DNA of 64,000 bases from Syncephalis fuscata (Eukaryota > Zoopagomycota > Zoopagomycetes > Zoopagales > Piptocephalidaceae). Shown here piece after piece: positions 1-10,146 of the stretch. Below the pieces are notes generated by a model, which did not search any database, was not told the DNA's origin, and worked only from the letters and a program-made list of their open reading frames with translations. Position numbers and translations under genes: made by a program. The stretch covers positions 186,001 to 250,000 of the forward strand of contig JAHLTZ010000027.1 of NCBI GenBank assembly GCA_025786725.1, given 5' to 3'. The stretch's first letter is position 1; every line of letters begins with the position of its first letter.

Positions 1-633
1 CCAATGCTAACTGAACCGCAATCAATCATTATTCAGCTGACTATATATTTTATAACAATCAGCAATTGTTTTTAAAATGCCATAAAATTCAACGTTTTAT
101 CTTTTTTTATATTTGTATCACTAGATTACTTGTCTCAAATTCTACTTTGGGCAATATATATAGACAAAGAAACGCTACTTTAATATAATCAAAACTAGTA
201 TTTTTACTATTGCTGCTGCTTGTGTAGTCACGACGTTGTCTAATATACCAACAATTAGTGCCATGAGGGGTGAGCTTGGAAGTAAGTCACATACTAAAAT
301 TATTACTAGAACTAATACAGGTACGCACTTGACAGGTAATGTCGAACGGAGCTGGTAGACCATATTTAGATGATTGAGCAAGCGGAAGTAACATGGGTTG
401 ATGGCAAAAGTTGGGTGGAGTACTGCAGTTTCAAAATAAGCTTTAGTTATACACAATGGAAATGAGTCAGCGCTTTTATTAAATGTGTAGCTAGTAGAAG
501 TGCAGGTATAGACGAGGCTGTAGCCTTTGATGTAAGCATGCAATTGGTGCAGACATGATGTTTTACTTACATAATGGTTAGATTTGTATGGACTTGAAGA
601 TAACGAAAAATACAATAAATATTTTATCAAGTA
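1..633. other. AT-rich spacer, no supported gene
   Basis: No exon on either strand has both a start and a recognisable motif. A 151-codon open frame on the minus strand (175-630) has no ATG start and no family resemblance, and it abuts the first exon of the next gene. Confidence 0.5.
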
Positions 634-1293
634 ATGCAGGGTAAGTATTTATTGCATTTGAATAACAAAATATTAATTGTTATAGTTGAATGTAGGCATA
701 TTATATTTACATCATGCTGATATTATACATACCGACATAATTGCCAAAAGCAAGTTGTAAAATGTTTGAAAATGGTACATTAGCTAGTTGGCTTTGATAT
801 TATCGTTAGTGTCGATTCTAAAACCAGAAAGGTACGGGCAACCGTTGTCGGCTACGATTGTCTCGAATTTTTGTACAGTAGCGTAAAGTACGCTTTAAAA
901 TTAGCACTAGACACAACTCTTGATAAGATCACTCTTGAAATGGACTTACGCTATTGTAACGATGCTAATAATACTTTTGGTAAAACGATTTACCTTGTGA
1001 TTCCAGGATTATTCTATGATGGCGATTCTTTCACTGCAAATAGAACGTCGTTTATTGCGCTATACTACAACTTGAATGCAGTATTAAAAGATCAACCAAT
1101 TCAACCCAATAATTACTATATAGATGAGGAGTACAGGGCGCCACAATATTCTGCCAATAAGGATAAATCATATGTAGAAGCACTACTACCTCTCGCAGAA
1201 ATTGCAATAAATTTATACGAACGTTCTTATCCAATCTGCGCAATTCCGAATAAGATTTTAAATTTAGTGGAGCTACTAGCGCTTAAAAAATAA
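634..1293 (+). CDS. Hypothetical 183-aa protein, faint kinase-catalytic-loop resemblance
   Basis: I propose three exons (634-640, 696-756, 810-1293). Both introns are short GT-AG introns and the joined frame is 184 codons including the stop, so the splice phases agree. The only in-frame ATG after the upstream TAA is at 634. I do not recognise the protein. Its start reads MQGILYLHHADIIHTDI, which resembles kinase subdomain VIb (YLH..xIIHRDI), followed about 20 residues later by VVGYD where a kinase has DFG. The N-lobe is absent and the Arg of HRD is Thr, so this would at best be a kinase-derived fragment. The remainder (residues 60-183) has no motif I know. The splice model is reasonably supported; the kinase link is speculation. 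Confidence 0.4.
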
Positions 1294-1848
1294 ATTTACT
1301 AATCAATGACACATACAAAATTGCTTGTGGTCCTTTTTAGTTTCGCTCTAAACGTTTTTTTTTCTTCAATTGACGAAATTAGTTACATACTATTGAATAA
1401 AGCACTTTTTATGGCGCATTAATTTTTTTCATATTGTATAGTTCAGTAAAATGCAGCGACATTTTTAATATCATTTTAACCATCACCTTTTATGCTTCTC
1501 TGGTTTGTCAGCAATATTCTTGTTTACCCACTTTAGATTGCAACAATTATACTAAATAAACAACCAGCATATAAATCAGCATATGCACTACCAATAAGCA
1601 CCATTCTATACCCGATTGTCGATTATCTTGTCTAAATTTAAAATTGTATATTGCTTAAGTGCACTGTCACATTTAACATATTGTATTTGACGATAAATGA
1701 CGATAACAATAGTAAATTTGGATTTATTTATGATAATTAACATTGTAACATATATCAAATCAACAATAATGTATGATAATTATTTGTAAGCGTTTATTGC
1801 AAAATTGAAATGCTTATTGCTGATATTTAGCATATCGACATGATCTTC
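1294..1848. other. Intergenic AT-rich region
   Basis: The space between the preceding plus-strand gene and the converging permease gene. Many TAA/AATAAA-like stretches could serve both 3' ends; nothing else is seen. Confidence 0.5.
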
Positions 1849-3568
1849 TCACAGCTCTGATGTACCATTGGTTATACTTATTGTTGTGGGTGTTTTTTCC
1901 GTAATGTTAGGTTTTTGGCAATTAAATAGCGATCTCCATGCTTGTTTTATACTGCCATTGTTGGGTATCATAATATACCAAAGAGGTAGGCCGAAAAACA
2001 TAAGAATGAATCCAAGTAGTGAAGACAAGTAGTATGGAATGCTTGATCCGCTGGGTGTTGATGGTGGCACAAATGGATAGACCGATACAAATATTGATAC
2101 CAAAACAAAAATTACTGAAAGAGGCCACCAGGCACGGAATGGCCGCTCTTTCTCTGGTTCGGTGTAGCGTAGCCATAGCATACCACAAACGGCCGCGCCA
2201 TACACAATGGATTGTGGGTAGCCGATAAGATCGATAAGGAAATCGAATGCCTCACCGGGTGGTGGCGATAGCATCATAATCATAACAAATGTCCAATTAA
2301 CGACAAGTGCGTTGACAGGAGTGCCAAAGCGAGTATTTAACCGGCCGAGATAGACTGAGCCAGGTAAATAGTTATCGCGAGCAGCGGCAAAAATAACACG
2401 ACTAACGGCAAATGCCATCGAGCAGACGGCGCCATAGGAACTAAGAGAAATTAGTACGGGCAATATGTGTTGTCCAAAAGTTTTGCCGAAGACAATGTTG
2501 GCGAATGTTGCAGCAATAATCTCTTTGCTGGCAAATGCTTCGGAGGCAGGTACAACTGAGATAAAGGCGACATTAACAAAAAGAAATAGTATCGTAACAA
2601 TCGTAAGACCGCCAAGAGAGGCAATGGGTAAGTTTCGGCTAGGATTTTTGAGTTCGCCTAGCGAAAAGTTAAGATTATTCCAGCCACCATACGCCCAGTA
2701 AAGCTTGAATAGAATAAGCGAGTAAGCACTTGCGTCGGTTGAAGTGTTTTCAAACGAGTTGCTCCAATTGCCGGGCAGCTGGACACGTTCAATGCCGCCG
2801 GCCAATACAACAATACCACCAATTGAAATAATCAGCAATACAATCAGTTTAACTGCGGTAAGCACATTAAGTAGACGAAGCGTCCATCGAATGCTAAAAG
2901 AGTTCAATAGAGTTACCGAAGTAATACAGAAAATGCCCAAAGCACGGGTAAGCCAGTCGTAATTCTCTTTGACATAGCCTTCATCAAGTGTATTTGGTGA
3001 ACCGTAGCCCGAGAAGAGAATGTATTTGCCAAATACCACCGAACTAGCAGCTTGGGAACCAGGACGAATACAGCTATAATATTCAAATAATAACAACAGC
3101 AACAGTAATGATAAATTATAATTATTAGTATTAGTAATAAACCATAATTAACAAATTTACTTACACAATCAGTGTCCAGCAAAATAGAAAGGCAACCAAT
3201 ACTTTGGGCCGTTTAAACGCATATGACAAATAGGCTTGTTCGCCACCACTTTTGGGCAGCATCGTACCGAGTTCGATGTAGGATATGGCACCGAAATACG
3301 TAAGGATACCGCCAATTGCCCACATAACCATGGCCATACCAGGTGAACCGGCCAAGCTCCAAACGGAAGCCGGGGTGGTAAAAATACCTGAGCCAATGAT
3401 TAAACTAACGACCATGGCGGTACCAGAGACGGCGCCCATTGTTTGCTCAAGTCTTTGCTTGTTGCCATCCATTACCGAATCGCCATCGTTATCACCGAAC
3501 GCACGTTCGCTATAGCTGCCGCGGCTAGGAGCGGTTTCCATGGCCGAGGGTGTTGGTTTGTCGGCCAT
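1849..3568 (-). CDS. L-type amino-acid permease (LAT/MUP1-like, APC superfamily)
   Basis: Two exons, 3165-3568 and 1849-3073, give 542 aa without a frame break. The intron starts GTAAGT on the minus strand and joins TLIV to CIRPGSQAA. The protein has a short acidic-polar N-terminus (about residues 1-45) and then about 12 hydrophobic segments. Family signatures are visible: IIGSGIFTTP in the first helix, SGGEQAYLSY in the TM2-TM3 region, LGELKNPSRNLP after TM6, and RPFRAWW before the last helices. In this family the GSGIF segment and TM6 line the amino-acid site. The likely job is uptake or exchange of neutral amino acids (methionine in MUP1 proteins) at the plasma or vacuolar membrane; the substrate cannot be read from sequence. 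A paralogue lies at 22.9-24.6 kb with a similarly placed intron. Confidence 0.9.
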
Positions 3569-4468
3569 ATTGATATAATATAATTGTCGTTCTATAATTA
3601 ATGTTAGTTAAACTGTTTTAATATTGATGTCACTCACGCACGCGCGTTTGTTGCACGAATACATACCAATAAAATGTGTAAAGCGCTAAAAAAAGTTAAT
3701 AGAATCCGTCGGTTCGTTACAAAAAAAAGCAAGGGCAACTGACAAATGGCGAGTAGTGCATATGCAGCAGATTAAATAATTTTAACAAAGTAAGGCGGCA
3801 ATAGACTGGCAGAAAAGGCAATTAAATGGACCATAAACAATCGCAACTATTGTGAAACAAACGTGAGTGCTGACTAGTCATGCAAAAAATCAGCAAAAAA
3901 AAAGCGTAATAAAGCTACTGATTTGTAGTTACCATGGCAAACATTATATATATATATATATGTGTGTGTGTGTGCGTGCGTATATATACGTATATATGAT
4001 TGTTATGACGAATTGCAAGGGTCCTGTATTATTACTAAATTGAATTTTATTGTAATTATTTTTTATTTTACACAGTACAACACGTGTTACGTTAAATAGA
4101 ATTTCTGAATACGACATTTACTCAAGAAATGGTGTGATCACCGCCAAGTCAGGCTTATTAATGACATTGCTCGTATTTTAGAGACTGTTTATTGGACAAA
4201 GATTATAAAATGCCAATTTATCTGCCAGATGACTACAAATCATTGCGAAAATTTCATTTAACGTTTAAACACCGCATCAGCAAATTGACACTGTTTTAAT
4301 TTTATAGTAAAACACGGGAATGTATTACTAATTACACCATCAAGAGAAAATAAATCATTCAAAAATGGGCTGTTTATTGCAATTATATCTTGTAAATGTC
4401 TGCCAATTTCTTGGTTTCTCTGTGTTCGCCGGCTATCCGGCAATAGTCTACCGAGACGACAGCGGTTA
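3569..4468. other. Intergenic region with an (AT)n-(GT)n microsatellite
   Basis: About 900 bp upstream of the permease and downstream of SEC63. A simple repeat of AT then TG then AT dinucleotides lies at about 3945-3998. No gene is seen. Confidence 0.6.
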
Positions 4469-7138
4469 TTAATCGCTATCGGAGTCGGTGTCATCTGCCG
4501 CAGCGCCGCTAGCATCGCCAGCACCCGCCTTGTTGACGACGCATCGCAGCCATCTGGCCAGCCAACGAATCTTCTTCTGGCTCGGAGATATCATCGTCGA
4601 CATCGGGCTCTTCCGGTAAAACGGATGGTTCGTGTACTTGTAGCTATGACAAGAAATGTTACTAAATGACGCCATTTAATCGTTAATTAGTACTTACTCG
4701 GACATCCATACGAGCATCACAGCCAAGATAAGTGTCGCTTTTGACGAACACGGTAAATGGATAGTGGCCAACACGCGCTGGTGCCTGGAATTGGATTTTT
4801 ACTTCACGATCGCCAATCAAATCGGTGATAGTGACGGGCGAGGCGACAATGCCATTTGATCTTAGATCGCCAAGAACGACCCACCAAGCTGGGCGTTTAT
4901 TCTATTATACCGTAGAGCATTGATTAATTTTCTTATTAATAGTGACTATTCTGCAGCTTACAAGTGGGAAATAAGGCGCATGTGCAGGTGCGGGACGTTC
5001 ACTGCCGATGGCTTCGTAGTCAGTTGCCAAAAGCTGGTCTACTTCTTCGGCACTGCCTGGTTGCGAAGGTACTGGCAAGTCATCGGTAGATTGACTGCAT
5101 TCAGTCAAACGAAGACGAACAAGGAAGGTAATAATGGCTCCGGGAGTACAGGCATCGTCGCCGATAACCTTTAGAATGGCTCGGGTCACCTCAAGACGTG
5201 GATGATGCTTTGCAACAAGCATTGTATTTTTATACTCTTCATCGCCTAATGTGCGCAACAACGAGCGACGCTCATCCTCGGGCACTTCCATTAATTCGGT
5301 AACTGTTCGAACATTACGCTATAGTTGTTATGTATTAATACTACTATAACATGGTTTTGTATGGCATATTTGTTACCTTTTTGGTTTTGCAGTGTTTAAT
5401 AATTTCTTGGTCAACACTTGGTAGTTGTAGAAGAGGTGAACCTTGTGAATTTGTTCCTTGAACTAGCATCTAATGATATTTATTAGATAAACTATTTTCT
5501 ATCAACTAGTAGTACTTGCCTGAGACATATCCATGCAAAACATGCTAGTGGCCAACCAACCATGGGACAGTGCAATTTGCATCATACCTTGAACAAGATG
5601 AGCTGACTTGCCGACAATAAATTCTTGATCTATGTAATGTATAAAAATAGCATGTTAGATATTGATAATAACGCTGCATCTATTTCATAATAACTTACCT
5701 TTTTTCAAGTCAGCATCAGTAATGGGTACGCGGTAGAAGTGAGCATACAATAGTGTCAGCGCTTTGTATGCTGTAGGTGCCGTAAACTGTACACTGCTTA
5801 TTAGAACGAATAACACCGATGCTAACACCATTAATGACTGACCTTTTTAGAACGTTCAAACTTTTCTGAACGAGCTTCGACTGCCTTCTTTACTTCAGCA
5901 GCCAGTTCTGGAACTGCTTTAGCATCATTTGGACGCCATGGGCATTCCTCTTTGAACTCAGTACTGTTGGATAGAATATCGATTAAGCCTGTTATTTACA
6001 CAGAGTATTAATAAATAAACTATCTGTTGATATATGTCGATTACCTTTGATATGAATGCTTTCCTTCATCTCTTTAAAGAATAGTGCCATAGTTTGATTC
6101 ATAATCTGATCTTTAGTATAGCGACGCGACTTATACCACCAGCGGCCCTATTTAAATATTGTTAACATTGTTTCATTTATTTTATTGCCATTGAGACAAC
6201 ATTAATAGCTACTTACAACTGCCAATGGTAAGAATACACCAAATACAGCAATATATGCCAATAGAACCTATGATTAAATACAAGTCATTAGTATATAGAT
6301 TCAAGCTATTGCTCCTAAGCTACTTACAAAATTGGCACTACCACCTTCAATGAGCCATGGTGGTAAAGCAATGCCCATAGTAAATGCTAATTAATACACG
6401 TTAGTATTGAATAGTCGACATGAATCAATCTATGCATAGACTATAGTACCTTGACGGCCATCAGGATGGCCCCATTCCTCGTAGTTTCTACGCGTATCCT
6501 CATCGGTCAAGCTAATTCACTGTTAGTTTATTGTCATTCTGAGTGTTATTATAAATACACATACACTTTGTAGGCCTTTGTGATTTCAACAAATTTTGCT
6601 TCTGACTCCACCTTTTCTGCATCGGCCACTTTATCCGGATGGTACTTAAGACTGAGTTTTTTATAGTGTCTCTTAATGTCATCGAGCTCAGTACCGCTCG
6701 ACACACCAAGCACTTCATAAGGATCCCAAATCTTGACCTCGACTGGAGTTGTTGCCACCATGTATGCTACATAGGAAAACATGCACCATCCTATTGCCAA
6801 TAGATACAATCGCCTATTCATTGAAAATATTCAGTGTTATTAATGATACAACAAATCATCGTGCATTTAACTTACTGATTGCCGCCGCCAGTTGATTTCT
6901 TGGCACGTTCCGCGGCCAGTTTACGTTCCTTTACACGGCATTGCTCACACTTGCAAAGATCTTTATCTGCTCCATCTATGATAAAAGGAGTAAATATAGC
7001 GCATACACCTGGCATTTTATTTAGCCTACCTTTGCTGCCAATAGCTTGTAGTAGAGTGAAGGGCACAAGAAGAATAGCAAGTACCGTCAACACAAAGTAA
7101 TAGAATGTCACGCCGGACTCGTCGTAATTGTACTGCAT
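4469..7138 (-). CDS. SEC63: ER protein-translocation subunit Sec63 (two apparent frame breaks)
   Basis: Fourteen exons: 7030-7138, 6876-6975, 6565-6813, 6450-6511, 6328-6386, 6217-6267, 6045-6147, 5843-5988, 5699-5786, 5520-5630, 5377-5469, 4962-5318, 4698-4901 and the last from 4643. Sec63 is the J-protein of the Sec61/Sec62 translocon and recruits BiP/Kar2 in the ER lumen. Visible: TM1 near residues 12-32, TM2 near 72-90, a J domain near 99-170 with HPD near 128-130, WGHPDGRQG, TM3 near 194-210, then the Brl/Sec63 region (GIALPPWL, SPLLQLP, YFPL...WWVVLGD). Intron 10 has a GC donor. Two +1 breaks occur: ATGATGG in exon 10 (about 5580), where the family frame resumes after dropping one base, and GGCGGG in exon 14 (about 4528). 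Read literally, the last exon stops at 4509; one base on, the frame carries the expected acidic end DDTDSDSD to 4469. A coding length of about 620-635 aa matches the family. Confidence 0.93.
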
Positions 7139-7628
7139 GGTGAAAAAATAAACACTTCACCAGTGCCTACACGTAAGAATATTATTCTACGACGACAAAA
7201 AACGGCCTAATAGCAACGAGCAAGAAAGGAAAGAAGAAAGTGTATAAACACGCACCACAGTTAGTTGCTGTTATCGTCGCCGCCACCACTACAGTAGAAG
7301 TAGAAGGGGGATGTTGGCAAAAGAAAAGAGCTAACTAACAACAAAGCAGTAGATCTGCAAGTAAAGAGTGAAAGGCAGCGTTTGAACACCCTGCTTGTAC
7401 GCAAAGAGAGAAAAAGTAAGGATTACAGTTGATACTGGTCGCGGATTCAATGGTTAATGATTGCAACGACACTATTACTGGTCCAATCACAACACGCCAA
7501 CACCCGATAGTTCTAGCCTGGACACTCCCATTCAACTAATTCTACTTTATGCTCCTTACTTTTTTCACCAATTCTCCACTCTAATCTTTAAATCATTTAT
7601 TAGTTAATTATCTATTTATTTTGTTTAA
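7139..7628. other. SEC63 upstream region
   Basis: Contains the presumed SEC63 promoter. No ATG-initiated frame here has recognisable content. Confidence 0.5.
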
Positions 7629-7919
7629 CGCACATATTGTCATTATGATATTAATTGTTCAAAATGCCATTTATTTAACCAGATTGGCTATAGGGAAAGT
7701 GGCTGTTTAATAAACGACATTTATAATAATTATATTAATATTGATCTTACATTGCAAATATGCCCAAAATGCAACAGTAGAATATTAGAAAATAGAAGAA
7801 ACAATTTAGATGCAAGAATCCATGTTGTACATAGATGCAATAACAACAAATGCAGAACAACAATAATCAGCCTTAAATGTTTCAAAGAAATCAAATGGTA
7901 TGTTACATTATTTATTTAA
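7629..7919 (+). pseudogene. Transposase-like zinc-ribbon fragment (ISXO2/Merlin type)
   Basis: A 96-codon open stretch without a start codon, bounded by TAA at 7626 and TAA at 7917. Translation shows an early Cys pair (CHYDINCSKC) and then ICPKCNSRI, about 17 residues, HRCNNNKCRTTIISLK and CFKEIKW. A CPxC pair, then RC-N4-C with a following Arg, Ser-Lys and aromatic-Lys, is the layout at the N-terminus of ISXO2-like/Merlin transposases. The DDE catalytic domain is missing: the frame stops just after the ribbon. A degenerate inverted copy of the 3' part lies at about 8059-8190. It could alternatively be an unrelated zinc-ribbon relic. Confidence 0.4.
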
Positions 7920-8190
7920 AACAGTTTATGGCTAACATTTACACTTTGCGTTCTCTATTTTGAGTCCCAAAGCAAAATTTATTTCAATTGAAGTCATGTC
8001 GTTGTTATACGCAACATAGTTATATTACTTCCTATTAAAATATTGTTAATAGATTGATTAAATAAATAATGTAACATACTATTCGATTTCTTTGAAACAT
8101 TTAAAATTGATCATTGTTATTGTTGGCCATATGATTGCAATTTCATGCCATTCTGCATTTGTTATTGTTGCCTTAATATATATGCTATGT
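7840..8190. repeat. Imperfect inverted repeat (arms about 7840-7920 and 8055-8190)
   Basis: The block TGTTTCAAAGAAATC followed by a TATGTTACATTATTTATTTAA tract at about 7878-7918 recurs in reverse complement at about 8059-8104 with two or three mismatches. Similarity weakens but continues outward through an AACAA(C/T)A...AAATGCAGAA stretch. About 140 bp lie between the best arms. The left arm overlaps the zinc-ribbon fragment, so this looks like an inverted duplication of transposase DNA rather than classical termini. Confidence 0.6.
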
Positions 8191-8325
8191 ACCATTCCAT
8201 TTTTAGCTTTTAACTTTTAGTACTTGTTAATTGAGTTAAATAAACTGCAGCATCATATAAAATATTGTGTGTCATTTAACAGTAGTATATATAGATAGAT
8301 AATTTATTAACCATTTAGTATGATT

Positions 8326-9120
8326 TGGTGGTCAAATGGCTATTTTTAATAACATCCAATCTATTAAACATGATGATGGGTGGTGAGTGACATCAATCAT
8401 CAAATACTCATCATTATAGATTCATTATTCAGTATGCATATATCATCACAATATGTGTTATTACTATGTATACCTGTCATTTTGCTTGATTAACATTAAA
8501 ATCATAACTAATTGACATGATTTAGTTTATTTATAAATAATCTTAATAAAACATAACTCTGTTCATTTTCATATTATTTGTTCTACCAATATAACTCAGT
8601 GAACAAACTAGGTGCGATAAGTGTATTTTTATTAATAAAAGAGCTGGAACCATATTGACAACAGCTATAGACAGCGTATAGCCAATATATAATAAAATGA
8701 TAAGCATTATACTAAATATGCAATATTGAACGAGATTAGCAATGTTAAAATTAACGAGCATATATGCATGATCAATGAATGAAATTAGTTGAAATTTAAA
8801 AATAATAAAGCTAGAACAGAAATATTAGTTTTGGATAAAGAAAGACTAGATGGGTATAGAATGACATATACAACGATGTTAAAGTCATAGTGCATATAAT
8901 GCAATGAGTGGAATGAGTGAAGTTTAATGGAACATATAAACAATAAAATGTGTTTAGCATATTGTAGAATGATATAGGTGAATAGAGTATATATGTGTAT
9001 TGAATATATGCATACTGGATAATACTCTACAATGATGAGTATTTGATGATTGATGTCACTCACCACTCACCATCATGTTCAATAGATTGGGTGTTATTAA
9101 ATGTAGTCATTTGACCACCA
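8326..9120. mobile_element. 795-bp non-autonomous TIR element (MITE-like)
   Basis: The first about 119 bp (8326-8444) match the reverse complement of the last about 120 bp (9001-9120) at roughly 88% by eye. Both ends begin TGGTGGTCAAATG and share AATAAC(A/G)(T/C)CCAATCTATT, GTGGTGAGTGACATCAATC and CAGTATGCATATAT. The internal 550 bp carries no transposase-like frame; its open stretches are AT-rich noise. A clear target-site duplication is not visible: the flanks are TGATT on the left and TGCAA on the right. A third copy of the same end lies at 26322-26440, so the repeat is dispersed. Confidence 0.75.
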
Positions 9121-9173
9121 TGCAAACAATAAATGTGATGATGTAATGGTTAACTAAAACGCACCACTTGTCC

Positions 9174-9280
9174 CATGTTCAATAGATTGAATGTGTAGTT
9201 CAATTACGCGAATGTTATCAAGTTTATTCATTTGCCCCAATTACACTACATGTAATGATGTAATGATTAAATAAACAATT
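9174..9280. repeat. Diverged tandem copy of the element's right end plus flank
   Basis: CATGTTCAATAGATTG at 9175 repeats the block at 9074. It is followed after an about 20-bp insertion by a degenerate TTCATTTGCCCCAA (compare GTCATTTGACCACCA) and then the shared flank GATGTAATGATTAA. The flank is shared as well as the terminus, which suggests local duplication after insertion. Confidence 0.5.
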
Positions 9281-10146
9281 ATCTTTATTTAATTAATAAT
9301 CAATGTAATATACACAATTCATAAATTGAATGACATTGTATATAAAAGACTATGAATAAATTGAAATATAGATGAGGGAATTGTTCAAGTGGTGGAATAA
9401 AAGAAAGAATAAAAATCAATAGCATAAAATCAAATATACTCACAGAACAATGTCAAAAGTAAAACGATGAGTGTACTAAGAATGATAAACAGCAGACAAT
9501 AAAGACAAGTATATTCATAGAATAATGTTATCAGTAAATAAAAAGAATGGACATCAATGCATAAACAAATGTCATACCATAGAACGTGATATTATAATTG
9601 ACAATAAACTTGTAAGCATTAGATTCAGTATATAAACAACAGTGTTTATTGAATGTTAAATAGAATACTTGTAAACACATCTATTCTAAACTACGCCTTT
9701 GTATACATAATTAAGTAATGATTCCTCAAGAGAGAAAGAAAAAGAGTTAATAAAAAAGATTAGTATAAATGGTTATATCAACACATCACCTGAGTAAAAT
9801 AAATGTTTAATATTATTACTAATACAACGTTCTATTACATTTAATTCTATTTTATGGAAATAGCAATGGACAATAATATTACGTTAGTATTTATTATGAA
9901 TGATGATTTGATCGTTAATTACTTGGATCATTACAATCGATTGCGTAAAATGATTTACTGAGTTGAAGCAAGGTGTGCAGAATAAGTGTCAAATTGATTT
10001 TATTTTATTTTATTTTTATCTGCTCATTTGCTTTTAACAGACAATTATCAGTAATATACTGAATATTCGTTGCAATCATATCCGTCAAGTAAATAGTTAC
10101 TTGGTTATTTAACAAGCTTGACTATCTACTTGCTTGCTCTTTCGCT
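9281..10146. other. AT-rich spacer upstream of MCMBP
   Basis: No supported gene or repeat was found. It presumably includes the MCMBP promoter. Confidence 0.5.

Noticed and set aside
175-630. 151-codon frame on the minus strand
   Set aside because: Starts with a non-ATG codon, is low-complexity and hydrophobic, has no motif, and abuts the likely first exon of a plus-strand gene.
4469-7138. SEC63 as a pseudogene
   Set aside because: Only two single-base breaks in about 1,870 coding bases, with all splice sites and domains intact; sequence error is more likely than decay.
8543-9066. Minus-strand frames inside the TIR element
   Set aside because: Isoleucine/tyrosine-rich translations of AT-rich DNA with no catalytic or DNA-binding motif; they do not support an encoded transposase.
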